Shown here in pieces: positions 36,901 through 48,507 of a stretch of DNA of 64,000 nucleotides. The notes beneath the pieces were generated by a model. That model worked only from the letters and a program-made list of their open reading frames with translations. It made no database searches and was not told the origin of the DNA. The stretch is from Trichinella spiralis (Eukaryota > Nematoda > Enoplea > Trichinellida > Trichinellidae), in NCBI GenBank assembly GCA_000181795.3, contig CM012955.1, positions 12,398,476-12,462,475 of the forward strand, in the 5' to 3' direction. Within the stretch, counting starts at the first letter, position 1. Each line of letters opens with the position of its first letter. A program made the translations under genes and the position numbers.

Positions 36901-39900
36901 TTTTTAATAACGGTTTTCAATTTTAGCCGCTAGTTTGTTGCATTCGGTCAATAATTCATCACCACCTTGTACAGTATTTGGTGGAATTTTTTCCGAACCA
37001 CGAGATGGTAAATCTGTTTTCAATATTTTGTCGATGGTTTTGTTTGGTGCTCAGGCGGTTCCAATTCAACTGAAAATACTTCTTGACCGCTTACTGTGCA
37101 GCGTTGATCCGAACGCTCGGCCAGCATTGCTGGAATCTTTCGGTTGGAACATGGATGATTACACCCGTGGCTATGTGCTTGAGGTAAACCATGTCATTCT
37201 TGTGTATTTGAATAATTTTCGAATGCTTCTATTATTTATTTCTTAAAATTAACCTTTAGTCTTATTTTCTTTCATTTTTGAAGCTTTTCATTTTATTAAT
37301 TATTTACATATACTTAAATATAATTTAGTGTTTGTGTTTTATGGAAATATTTCTTTTTTTGCTAAATGAAATCAGTATTTTTATTTATATTTGAATTAAA
37401 ATTTGTTCCATAATTTCATCTTCCAAGTTAATATAGTCATTTTTTCATTTTTGTAAAAATTTTTCACTTAAAAATCTGTACTATTTTCTAACTAAGTGAG
37501 ATTAGCTAAATTGAAAATGGTACTTATTTGATGACAAGCAACAAACAGTCGATTCATCTTCAACAAAGCAGCACATAAATGATAATCACCGTCGAAATTT
37601 ACTGCTGCCACATGTGATAACAGGATAATTTTTCGTAGTGACGTAGGCGATGGGTTTGGCTTTTAATGGACTGCTGTTGTTGTTGTTGTTGCTTTTGCTT
37701 GTGATAAGTAAATCTCTTTGGGTACGGTTGCCCAGTGTGCAGAATATAGTGATAAAATATAATATTCAACGAGTAGTGATGCTGGAATTATTGTATATTT
37801 TTTTGTTTTGTTTCGATTTTTTGTTAAATTTCTATGTCAGTATTGCTTTTTTTAAAAATGTAATTTCTTTTTAGGATAAATTTGGTCGCGAATTGACCAG
37901 CTGGAGTATGTGCAGTCGTGAAGAAGAGCAACTAATTTATCCGTTCTTTTTGAGCTTCCCGGAAACTAGATCACTGGCTTTGAAAATGATGGTTACTGAT
38001 CAGTTGTCATCAACAGCTCCGCCGTCAGTGGTGCCGTTGCCATCGGTCATTGGTCAGCAGTCGTTGAATGGCAAGGCTGTTGATCACTTGTCCGCAGGGC
38101 ACGGTGAAAAAGTCTCCTCCGAGCCTGTGAAGTTGTTCAGCGTGGAAATGAACGGCAAGCCAGGTCCAGCGACGAACCGATCTTGGAATGGCTGCTTTAC
38201 AGAAATAACTTCACCGAGTAAAAATTGCTTATCCGAAATAAGCAGCATCAAATCGTCGTCGTGCAGTGATTTTCCCGTTTCTGCGATAGCCAACGATTTG
38301 TTGAATGTGACCACAACAACAACAACAACAACGAATTGCATGGTTGACCAAAAGATGCCCACTGCTGGCACGTCAACTTTGCTGTCGGACAGTGTTGCTT
38401 CGCCTAATGCTTCCTCTTCTGCTTCATCATCAGTGCCTTCTTCTTCATCATCATCTTCTTCTTCGACTTCTCCTCCATTTCCTGTTCACCTTACCTCTGC
38501 TTTTTCTTCGCCGTCTTCTTCTGCTTCTTCAGTTTCATTTTCTGCGTCTGCTTTCACTAGACAGCGACAAGAACATTTCTCTACTGTCTCTCAAGTAACG
38601 CTACCGTCAATGTGCTTCGCTTCTACAGACTTGGCTCGTTTGCCGAATTATCATCATCATCAATATGGTGGCGATTGCAACGCTGAGCTCGGTAGTCTAG
38701 TGGCGTGCAGTAGTGATGGTCAGCAGCAGCAGCAGCAGCAGCAGCACAACATTCCCGTCGGCGAGCAACAACTGTCTTCCTATCCTGCTGCCGTTATTGG
38801 TTCGTCACCTCATCAATTTATTTTTTCCCAAGAAAACAACATCACCAATTCTATTCAAGATGACAAAAGTAGCAGCAGCAGCAACATCAACAATAGTAAC
38901 AATGATAATGAGGACGGAATGATCAGTGATGACAACAACAGTAGCATCAATAACAGCAACAACAATTATAATAATCTTCTTCACCATCACGGCGGCAATG
39001 GTGGAATCAATTCTTTGCTGTATTATTCAAAAAAACTGCGCAGCATTCGACGTGCCGCTACACGGTAAATGTGAAAAATAAAGCAATTTGTGTAGAAAAA
39101 TTTACTGCATTACAAAAACAAAAAATTGAATTCGATTCATTTTAGACGCTACCATCCGTGGAATTTGTCCAACTTGGGCACAAATCCGTTGACTGGTAAA
39201 AAGCGTGTGCAGTGTCGAATTTGTTGGAAAACATTTTGCGATAAAGGAGCGTTGAAAATTCACGTCAGTGCTGTGCACCTTCGCGAGATGCACAAATGCA
39301 CAATCGAAGGTTGTACGATGATGTTCAGTTCACGTCGTAGCCGTAACCGTCATTCGGCAAATTTGAACCCCAAACTTCACTCTCCAACGGTGGCTCGCAA
39401 TGGCAGTGCTTTGCCCTCGGTCATACCCAACGCTGACCAACTGATAATCGCCAGTCAGCAGTTTGTAGCTCCTCTCCAACCCTATTCAACAATGATGGCG
39501 GTACGGAATATAAATTGCAATAAATGGCAGAGAAATATATATATTTTTTTAATATAAATTTTTTTTCTTGGTTTTTTAGTTTCATCAAAATTCTCATTCA
39601 GCAGCAATTAACGTTGATAGACGTTGTTGTTCATCAGAGACACAGTCAGCGGCTACTGATCAAAGCGCTGGTTCTTCGTCCAGAAAACGGAAAAGTGGTA
39701 CGCCAAAAAAATTGACTCAAGTTAATGATAATACGACTGATGAGCAGCAACATCAACAGCAGCAACAGCAGCAGCAGCAATTGAACGAAATTATACAAAA
39801 TGATAATACGGTTGAAACATCTTCACATCTGGCTGTTGTTGATGATGACCAGTTGTCAGTTTTGAAAACAATTAATTATCAACTGAAGGAAGAAGATGAG

Positions 39901-40162
39901 GAAGAAGGATTAGCGGAAAATGACAAGAAGCGCACATTGAATACTAAAGCGTGTGATAAGGAAGTGGAACGAGCATCGCAAACAGATGCTAACAGACGAG
40001 GAAAGGAAGGAAATAACGACGAAGGCCAAGTAGTGAGAGAAGAGGGCAATGGTGAAGATGAAGATAGAGAAGAAGAGGCAACAATTGAACAAAGTGCGGC
40101 ACTGCTAAGACAGCTTACAAATACACTGCAAGCAATGGGTGCTGCACAAGCATTGTCTACTT

Positions 40163-40200
<38 letters not shown>

Positions 40201-41472
40201 CAACAACAACGTGACGTATATGCATCATCATTGGATGAACTGTACAACAGTACTGTGCAACAACGAACTGCTTTTCAGCACAGTTTGATTGCCAATTCAG
40301 CAGACATAACCGAAATGGGCAGGTCGAACATTTTGGAAAATTCCATACAAAGTAACGCTAGCGAAGTGATGGAGATGATCGGCGATTGCGGTTCACCTTG
40401 CTTCGAAGGAAACTTTAACGACACAAAAAACACTGCTGGAAATAGCTCGTTGCTTAGACAGTTGATAAACGCAAACGAGGCAAATGCATTAGCAAAGAGA
40501 AAGCAACCAGTCGTCAATGGTGGTGGTGGTGCTGCTGCTGCTACTGGTGGTGGAGGATTTGCTTTCGGTGACGAAGTGTCACCGAATATTGTAATAACCC
40601 AATGTAAAACTAGCAGTGGCACGATCGAGATTCCAATCAACGAAGACAATCCGAGACAGTGCGCAACTTGTGGAAAAATTTTCCAAAATCACTTCAGCGT
40701 TAAAACGCACTATCAAAATGTCCATTTGAAAGTGATGCATCAGTGTACAGTCAAAGGGTGCACGGCCGCGTTTCCGTCCAAAAGGAGCCGTGATCGGCAT
40801 TCAGCCAATCAGAACTTGCATCGCAAATTGGTCAACGGTATTGGTCGACACGGAGAAATACCAATGGCGAACAGTCCTTCGTCAACTGCTGCTGCTGCTG
40901 CTGCTGCAGCTTCTGTTGTCGCTGCTGCTGATTTGTTGAACGCCCGAGATTCGTCCGGCAATTTGTCAGCCGCCGCCGCCGCCGCCGCTGCCGCAGCAGC
41001 ATTCCAAGCAGGTCTGCTGAACAATACCACAACTGCGCAGCTCATGACGGCCGCCGGAGCCGCTTTGTACGGTGCAATTCACAGTCCGAACAGTTTTTCC
41101 AACCCGTCGATAATTCCCCCATTTCCGCATGCAATTTTTGCGCCATATTTGACCAGTCACTTTGCTGCTGCGGCGGCTGCGGCTGCCACGGTCACGCAGC
41201 CGACAAACTGCTACATACCGACAATCAATCCTACCACTGTTGTAAGTAGTAGTAGCAGCAGCAGCAGCAGCATCGGCAATGGCAACAGCAACAATGGTCA
41301 AGGAAAATTATTCCAACCGCCATCACTGTATGGTTCACTGTATTCTCCAAATGGTGAAATGGTGACAAAAGACAGTCAACAACAAGATGTGGTGCTCAAT
41401 TTGTCGAAAAAGCCCAGCTCAAGCAATACCAATTCGTTGTCGTCTTCTCCAGGATATTCCCATGCCGACTGA
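30952..41472 (+). CDS. bnc-1: basonuclin/disco-type zinc finger transcription factor (1296 aa)
   Basis: Nuclear DNA-binding protein. Six exons, all in phase: 30952-31032, 31100-31214, 36927-37183, 37875-39064, 39146-39500, 39580-41472 (TGA). The start is ATG 30952, 25 bases after a TTTCAG site. The basonuclin N-terminal module is clear: a cysteine cluster ([11 protein letters not shown]...[13 protein letters not shown]), then [34 protein letters not shown] and [20 protein letters not shown]. Zinc finger pair 1 (about 570-625) holds [17 protein letters not shown] and [13 protein letters not shown]. Pair 2 (about 1027-1085) holds [14 protein letters not shown] and [13 protein letters not shown]. 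Vertebrate basonuclins usually carry three pairs, so one is lacking or lost. Between the modules are Ser, Gln, Asn and Ala runs, some encoded by long CAG/CAA tracts. VVLNLSKK near 1270-1277 resembles a CtBP corepressor-binding motif. Basonuclin/disco factors act in epithelial, germline or neuronal fate. The symbol follows the C. elegans ortholog. Confidence 0.92.
32639..32857 (-). CDS. possible small nested ORF (72 aa)
   Basis: ATG-started minus-strand frame inside basonuclin intron 2, reading [18 protein letters not shown] and so on to a TAG or TAA-type stop near 32639. It is basic and polar, with no signal peptide, membrane segment or recognised motif. The block is GC-balanced and other frames are open as well, so a regulatory island is an equal possibility. 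Confidence 0.2.
   Translation of the reverse strand: MKLEQQLPLANGLVPDGSIGGTLSSPQADKARWRRQQRIERSASKPTGKSLSHLSRFQTQLTAFLLACQAVN
34211..34315 (-). CDS. possible nested minus-strand exon
   Basis: Minus-strand open frame reading [18 protein letters not shown] then [18 protein letters not shown], followed by a GTACTC donor in phase 1. A second open block at about 33128-33065 has an ACAG acceptor and GTAAGG donor in matching phase ([20 protein letters not shown]). A third piece at about 33015 ends in a stop ([10 protein letters not shown]). Together they could form the 3' end of a small antisense gene within basonuclin intron 2. No family is recognised and no start exon was found. The chain may be coincidence. 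Confidence 0.18.
38718..38744 (+). repeat. CAG repeat coding for a Gln run
   Basis: In-frame CAG triplets in basonuclin exon 4, giving about eight to nine Gln residues near residue 433. Confidence 0.9.
40167..40211 (+). repeat. CAG/CAA repeat coding for a Gln run
   Basis: In-frame CAG then CAA triplets in basonuclin exon 6, giving about fifteen Gln residues near residue 863. The antisense strand is open across it and would give a cysteine run, which is a repeat artefact. Confidence 0.9.
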
Positions 41473-41484
41473 GATTGATTGGAC

Positions 41485-41516
<32 letters not shown>

Positions 41517-41987
41517 TCATGTGCAATTTTGACTCTACTATGAGCTTATTGCTACTATTACTACTGTATGAAAGTGAAGAACCAAAACAAGAAACACTGG
41601 CAAGAAAGAGAAAGAAAAAAAGGCGTATTTTTGCGCAGTTTTCGTTTTGTTCCGCTCGCTATATTGTCCCCACTTTGTTGTCTGGTTTTCATTTTTATAA
41701 TTCATTTGTTTTGCACTTGCTGCGTAGTAGATAGATGGTGTGCGTTACTGTATATATACATTATGTAAAATTTTTTTGTACAGTACTGCATATGACTTGG
41801 TTTCTTTTTTTATACTCTTTTTTATATAATTAGTGTGAAAGCAGATTTCTGGTTGTTTTTTCTATTTTTTGAATTCTCAGTTTATGATCGATCACCTTTT
41901 GTTTTTCTTTTTTTGAAATACACATTTATTTGTACATAATACGTACACATATATGATGTTTGCGAATGTGTATATGTATATGTACGT

Positions 41988-42000
41988 GTGTGTGTGTGCG

Positions 42001-42027
<27 letters not shown>
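41988..42027. repeat. GT/TA compound microsatellite
   Basis: GT repeat followed directly by about thirteen TA dinucleotides, in the basonuclin 3' flank. Confidence 0.85.
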
Positions 42028-42032
<5 letters not shown>

Positions 42033-42751
42033 ATAAAAGATATTTGTTACGCTGCCTATGAAAAATTGGCTTATAAGTGTCGTAATTTTTAGCCAATTTT
42101 TTTCTAGACTACTGATTAATATTTCCTTGTGTTTTAGCTTTATCATATGTGAGAAGCTTTCTGTTTTTTGTTTTTATATGTATTCTTTTGATTTTAATTC
42201 TTATTATGTGTTATTCTGCAACCACTTGGATACCGACCACATGCTGTTCTGGTGAAGAATGTTCGAAATATGTTGGAGAGGAGGAAGTACAGAAAGCAAA
42301 CAAATTCATCAAGTTTGAACTGAGCATCATGGTTCTCTACTTGCATTTGTCGTGCGTTTTGTGTTCCGAATAAAAACAAATGAGGTATTTAGTCATTCAG
42401 TATTGATTCACTTGCTAATGCCTACATGTTTTGTCGTTACGAACAACTAACCGCTAATTGCATGGGGAAATGTTTCTACATTCTAATGAGCATTTTTACA
42501 CGTTCACATCCGCGTGACAATCGAACGAAATATGCCATTCAAACAAATGAACATGTTGGTGGCTTTGTTAAATTTAAATAATTCGACCAATTTTCTTTTT
42601 CTCATTCATCTGTCTTTTTCAAAACATCATTACATAATGGAATCAAGTACACTTGGTTGAAATCTTTGACAATCGTGCACGTGAAATGACAGTATCGAAG
42701 GTAGATAACAAACACAAACAGATGAAATGACTAACCGAACACGAACGCCAC

Positions 42752-42783
42752 AAATTAAATTAAATTAAATTAAATTAAATTAA
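42752..42783. repeat. AAATT pentanucleotide repeat
   Basis: About six tandem AAATT units in the spacer downstream of basonuclin. Confidence 0.9.
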
Positions 42784-43029
42784 GTTTTTACTTAAACTAT
42801 AAAAACAAAAAGCAAGCAGTGTTCGAAAACCAAAAAAATCAAACTCTGGGTCTACTGTAGATAAGTTTTTTGAAAAAAATATGCATGCGATGAAAATGAT
42901 GCTACTGGTGCTAACTATTAGTTGATGTTTTATCGATGTAAATTTTTAGAAATATTTATTACATTTTTTACTAATAAACACTGCCAAAAAATTACAAAAA
43001 TTAGTCATTTTTTGCGATTGAATTGTATT

Positions 43030-43103
43030 GTCAAATTGTACTTGAATAAGTTTATTACGGTATTGTAAGTCAAATTGTACTTGAATAAGTTTATTACGGT
43101 ATT
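43030..43103. repeat. 35-bp perfect direct repeat
   Basis: The 35 bases at 43030-43064 recur without change at 43069-43103, separated by GTAA. Each copy begins GTCAAATTGTACTTG and ends TTACGGTATT. Perfect identity suggests a recent local duplication. Confidence 0.95.
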
Positions 43104-44466
43104 AATTTTTTAAATAAGTGTCAGTTATCCTCGTTAGACAAACCAATTGGTATTTTTAATTTTTTAATAACAACAGCTAATTAATCCAAGCATTATCCGC
43201 ACTTCTATTGCACTTCTGTTAAAAACCGACGATCTTCCACTATGTCAGCCGTAAAATGCGGAAGCTGTATAGAATTGTTTAAAAAGTCAAAATGAAGCTT
43301 CAAGTGAAAAATCAATACAAAATTTGTTGGTTAGGGCAAAATTTTTTGTAATTAAACTTAACAAAACAAATTGCGATCACTAAATGAAACAACTAGAGAA
43401 GTTGAAATAGAGAAACGAAGCAGCACTGCTAAGGAATTATTTATTATTTAAAAATTTTGCATTTTTAAATTAATAATAATTAAAAATATAATTTACAATA
43501 CACCTATAAAAAATCAAGCTCAAGCTTACTGTAAGTGTTTGTCAGATTTAAGAATTATTTTGCTAACTTTACGATACGGTTGCTTTCTACTTAAGTCATG
43601 GTAAGTTTTCGATTTATGTTTTAGACGTTATTTGCTCTAGTTTAATTCAATTTTACGGCATAGTGAGCCATTATAATGTACGTCTTGTTTGTCTTATTTG
43701 TGCAGTTAATTCGAAGGGATTTTCAATTTTTTTGCTCTAAAGTTGAACAAAATTGCATCGATTTTATGATTTTGTTTGTCTTATTCCTAGTATTAATTTA
43801 TCATCTTATTAGACTTTAATTTTTAACGTAAATACATCTAATTGTCTAACAAATAATTGTTGAAAAGTGACTCATTATGTGCATGTATATTATGTATGTG
43901 TATATGAGTTCAGATTTATGTTCTCTGCTAGAAATTGAACGACTGTGTTTAGGATAGTTATTTTTAAAATAGTTTATCAACATTAAGTTTAAAAAATTTT
44001 TTAATTTTAAATTACTCAGTATGTTCTGAATGCAATAAAACTTAAAAGAACGATTTGTTAGAAGCTGTGTATAATTGTTGTTTTCTTCTCGTCATGTTCA
44101 GTCGAAATTTTTGCTGTCGTTTGGTATGGTAAAATTTAGTCGAAGTAATTTCTTGACAGTTGCATTCGAATGAAAATGGACATATTTTGTTGTTGTTATT
44201 TTTTCAATTCGAAATTCACCTGCTCTTCTTGAGGCAGTCCGAAAGCTTACATTTTTTTTACATTTCTGAATAAATTTTTATACAAATGGCGAAATTTATG
44301 TTGTTATGTATTCGAGTTTTTCACGCTTAAAAGCAGTCTAGTTTAACTTTAGAATAAGTTGAATTTTTACAGGCACGGATGGGTGTAAAATTGTAATTCT
44401 GATTTTTAATCAAGCTGCAAGCGTTCACGAAAGCCGTTGATAATTGCCAGTGATTGTTTCTTTCAG

Positions 44467-46658
44467 AGATTCGTTGAATACATTTTGGCTGCGTTGCTCA
44501 TCTGTGGATCCGGTTCATTCCAACAAGTAATTTATGGTAAGCGAAAAATGCATTTTGTCAGAGTTGTGAAATGAATTATTTTTGTGAAACAATTTTTCAG
44601 CGCCGATACTGATAATCTTTTACAAGATGGAACAATATGTCAACGCAGAAAATATCCTTAGCCATTCAAATGCCATGGCGTATTACTTGAAGAACATTTT
44701 GAACAATGCTCGGTATGGATTTGTAAAAAATTGTTTCAGTCTGAATGAAAAAAGAAAAATGCTCATTTATAGAAAGACTAGAGGAATGGGATTGTGGTGC
44801 TGTATGATTTTGCCCCTGTTAATTCACATCGAATGTGCTCAACTGGGTAACTGTTCTGGTAAGTGTTAGGCATGTTTGGTCATTTTCAGTTGTTTGTATT
44901 TATATTATAAAATTGATTTAGATTGGGATGGTAATGGCTATTTTCTGTTGCATACAATGATGTACGCAGTATTTTGGGCAAGCATGGCCGCATATGCAAT
45001 GCAGTGTGTTCAATTGTGGCCAGTCGCTATCTTTTGTTTGTCCACCTTTTGCAGTGTTTCGGTCGGAAATATAGTGGTTGTGGTCAATCTTTTCTTCATG
45101 AATGGAATCGAAACTATACCAGATCATTTCAAATTAGTCAGTAAGTCATGTTAATTAATAATTTTAAAAATATAAAATATATGATTGATAACAACTAGAT
45201 GATATTGTTTCCATTTTAGCCGCGCCCAGTTCTCTGTGGTTAGGCACAGTTGTTTATATTGTTCAGGCTTTATCCCTTTACAATATTTCACGATGGTTCA
45301 AGCGCAGCTTTACCATCGGAGAGTTGTGTCTGGTTTACCAATTATTATTTTACGGATTGTTCAGGGCAGCTGCAGCGGTATTTGTATTTTTGTATTTTGA
45401 TGTTAATTTTCAAAAGAAAAAAGTTTTTTTTATCTTTTTTTCAGATTACCAATGTGACAGCGTTTGAAAATCCATTAATGCTTATGCCCAAGTGGACCAT
45501 GTTGTGGACGGCTGTGGTTGTGTTGCACATTTTGCTATTCAGAAGTGACGAAATATTCGAATTGGTTTTTTTGATTATTTTAAACTTTTCTCTGATTGCT
45601 TACTGTACATCCGTTCAGTGTACAGTCGGTGCTGTGAAACATTTGATGATCAGACTTTTACAACAGGTGAAATAAGTCGAACATGAGCGTCAATTTTCCA
45701 TATATATATTTATTTATTTATTTGTTGTTGTCATTTTCAGAAATATTTGTTTTTGTTCTGGTCTTTCAATGTATGGGCATCTGGAATGTTTATACGGAAA
45801 TGTATGAAAATGAACATCCCCATTACAACTGTCCACCGAAAATTTTTCCACTTGCCCGTAGTGATGGTAGCTGTCAGTGGTTTGTTGGTTGATCCTCAGT
45901 TGACTTACTGCGTCAGCGCTCTTACGTTTGCCTTTATGGTTCTTATTGAGGTTGTTGTTTGACATTATCATTTTTCCAGTATGTTCCATTCACCATATAA
46001 CCAACTATTTTTGTCAGGCTGTTCGAGCTCTGTCCATAACTTCTGTTGGTAATAGGATTCATCAGGTGATAAAAATTTTCGGTGATAATCAAGATCAGGG
46101 AAAATTGTTCTTAACTCCGTTGTATTTGTTCGTGGCGATTTTCTGGCCCATCTGGTGGTCTCCGGTGACGGCTGTTGACGGTATTAGTGAACGAGCCTAC
46201 TTTAGTCTAGAATTAATTAATTAATTAATTGACCGTTGATGATCAGATTATGAATTGACATTTCAGAGATTCAGTTGCGCCATTTTTCCGGCATTATTTC
46301 TGTGGGTGTAGGTGATGCGATGGCAGCGCTCGTTGGATCTCGCTTTGGACGCCATCGTATGAGCAAGAACAGTTCGAAATCTGTCGAAGGATTGTTTGCC
46401 AATTTTATCAGCATGATCTTGCTGCTTTTCGTATTCGCTGTCATTCTGGACGGTATCGTTCATCTTTGGCATTGTATTTGTTTATTTCAATTTTTTTAAA
46501 AGTAATTTTCTTCATATATTTTAGAACCACTTAAAAAAGATCCATTGTTCATTATTCGAGCGATTCTTGGATGCGCTGGGGTGGCGTTATTCGAAGCACG
46601 TACCGGTCAGATGGACAATTTGATACTGCCGTTCGTCTTTCGCATGGCAATTTTTTGA
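44467..46658 (+). CDS. dolk: dolichol kinase (DOLK/Sec59 family), start exon uncertain
   Basis: ER membrane enzyme that uses CTP to phosphorylate dolichol, giving the lipid carrier for N-glycans, O-/C-mannosylation and GPI anchors. Ten exons, all in phase: 44467-44536, 44601-44712, 44773-44858, 44922-45140, 45220-45377, 45445-45666, 45741-45950, 46018-46180, 46267-46452, 46525-46658 (TGA). They encode 519 residues, near the 519-538 usual for the family. Many hydrophobic helices run the whole length. The C-terminal half holds the family signature: HRKFFHLPVVMVAVSG, IEAVRALSI, then SVGVGDAMAALVGSRFG (the CTP-binding loop) with SVEGLFANF, and ends QMDNLILPF. The first listed exon lacks ATG. An ATG directly followed by a GTAAAA donor at 44126-44128, phase 0, could supply just the Met. 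The exon at 45445 might hide a further small intron. Confidence 0.88.
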
Positions 46659-47724
46659 ACTGCATGATATTTCATTTCTTCTACTCGTACTCTATTCTAG
46701 TCCGTATTTCTGTTGTCTGTCGTAGTTTGAATTCAGTTTATTCTTTTTTGTTTCTGTTGTTCAACGAAACATCTACTCTGGGAACTGTTTTTTATCGTTG
46801 AACTGTTAATTGTTACATTTCTTCTAACGTTCGGCGAACAAAAATTACATTTTTTGTTCGTTGAAGTTTGTTTTTTATGCATGTTTGACTTTTTATTTGT
46901 TTGCGGCAAACATGGTTGTTGGGATTTTTTTTCAAATAAAGTTATTCTGGGTGAATGGATATTTTCTTTAACAGAAAGTAAAATAGACGAAGACCAAGCA
47001 CAACTACAAGTCATCTATTGTTTGTACTTTATACGGTGACGATACTACATCATAGTCAATGAATACATCTTCAAAAGGCCAGTGTACAATTTAATGAAAT
47101 TCGTAATTTTTTTTTGTAGGCAAAGTTGTTCGCAATAATTTCTCTTGATAAATAAATATTATTAATGTATTCTGTATTGTTAGTACTTTTAATTTTAAAT
47201 TAATAAATCAAAAAAAATTTATAATATTTTGTTGAAAAATTAATTGATGATGACGTTTTCTGTTCTATTGATTGCATCAAATTTCTTATATTTGTACTTG
47301 CATGTCATTAATATTCACAGTAACGATTTTAATAATGTCACTTCAACGATGTATAATATTTTGTTTTTATTTTATCAATCGTTTTTTTTTGCATATAATT
47401 TTGAGACTGAATTTAAAATTAAGTTGAAGTGAAAATAGTATTGTTGAGATTTATTTCAATTTATTGAAACCTTAATTTGAATAATAATAATAATAATAAT
47501 TGTTTTCGAAATTATTATTTGACATTTCATTCTTGAATATCAGATGCTTGCAATCGCTGACGTGCCCTGAAAATTGTCGAATAATCAGTTGACGGTTTCA
47601 CTGCAACGGTTATTGTCGTCGATGAGCTGACGTAGGCATTTTCGCCGTGCAAATAAATATTAATCGAATCGAAATTTGAAAACGATACTGCAGTCCAAAG
47701 ACGGCGTTCTCCATTTCAACGCCG
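46659..47724. other. DOLK 3' flank and spacer
   Basis: AT-rich, with an AAT repeat (about 47481-47501). No supported gene. Sequence from about 47540 becomes GC-balanced and probably is the promoter or 5' leader of the gene at 47725. Confidence 0.5.
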
Positions 47725-48507
47725 ATGGATCCGTCCAAGCAGGCCAAGTTGTCGCCGGTGCCGAGTCTTCTGTCGTTGAGGATTGTGGAAACCCCGCCCG
47801 CGATAAAGCTTCGTTACAGAGACACTTCGAAGTATCTGATTTGGCCAAGTCACCCGTTGAACGTCAATTCGACCGCTATTCAACGTCGAGATTTTGTCGG
47901 TTCACAGCCGGCAATTGCCAGCTCGCTGTACAAATCGAACACGTTGAAAATTTCGTCCAAGCCACCATGGCTTGATCCGACTAATCATCACCATCACCAC
48001 CGTTCCTTCAGCGGACGGTTCACCTCCTTTCGTCATACTTTCAGCACCGGTCGATCTACTTCACCGGCATCGGTACCAGTGATTGAAGTGTTGCCGGATT
48101 CTAAGGTTTGCCTAATTCTATGAAATTGTATTTTTTTTCTCTTTTAATTTCTGCTATTCTTCTTCCTCTTCTTCTTCTTCTTCTTTTTCTTCTTCTTCTT
48201 CTTCTTCTCCTCCTCCACCTTCTTCTTCTTCTATCTCCTCCTTCTGGCTATTATGATCATCAGCATCAGCATCATTGTCTTCTTCTTTTTCTTCTTCTTC
48301 TACACCTCCTTTTATTTTGGATTCTAATTATGAAACAGAAGAAAGAAAATGAAAAGCATAGCATCTTCTTTTGATCAATTGTTTTTTTGTTCTACTAGTG
48401 CTTTTCTCTTGCATCACTTCAGCGCAGCGCATTTCCATTTTTTTTAGAATATCGAGGCAAAGGGTCGCTCACTGCCCACTCTCCGTTTGGAAATAACTCG
48501 ATTCTAA
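47725..48507 (+). CDS. two-exon gene, basic Ser/Pro-rich protein of unknown function (146 aa)
   Basis: Exon 1 runs from ATG 47725 to 48105 and exon 2 from 48448 to 48507 (TAA). The junction is phase 0, AAG|GTTTGC to TTTTTTTTAG|AAT. Codon use is like that of the certain genes (frequent TCG, CCG, TTG, AAC). The product is basic, rich in Ser, Thr, Pro and Arg, with a short His run (HHHHH, residues about 89-93) and no signal peptide or membrane segment, so it is probably intracellular and largely disordered. It ends KGRSLPTLRLEITRF. I do not recognise it. The intron carries a long TTC/CT tract, an unusually long polypyrimidine stretch before the acceptor. A second frame (47676-47975) overlaps it and is open but less codon-like. 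Confidence 0.55.
48155..48325. repeat. TTC/CT-rich tract in intron
   Basis: Polypyrimidine sequence of TTC, CTC and CCT triplets lying in the intron of the unknown gene at 47725. Confidence 0.85.

Larger units (their letters stand above)
31215..36926. other. basonuclin intron 2 (5.7 kb) with GC-richer islands
   Basis: Mostly AT-rich, but three blocks stand out by balanced composition and several simultaneously open frames: 32300-33110, 34130-34420 and 36210-36730. They could be enhancers, an alternative promoter, or small nested genes on the minus strand (see separate entries). Simple repeats include CTA (about 33947-33968), GTT (about 34656-34681), GGT/GT (about 35079-35132) and CAG/TAG (about 36680-36722). 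Confidence 0.5.
41473..44466. other. basonuclin 3' flank and spacer
   Basis: Starts with a CAT repeat (about 41487-41519) just after the basonuclin stop. Further on are a GT/TA compound repeat (about 41988-42027), an AAATT pentamer repeat (42752-42783) and a 35-bp direct repeat (43030-43103). Otherwise AT-rich with no supported gene. The first exon of dolichol kinase may lie at its right end. Confidence 0.5.

Noticed and set aside
39879-41301. Long minus-strand ORFs antisense to basonuclin exon 6
   Set aside because: They arise from CAG/GCC repeats and Ser/Gln/Ala runs read backwards (poly-Cys, poly-Ala, Ser-rich). The plus strand has the zinc fingers.
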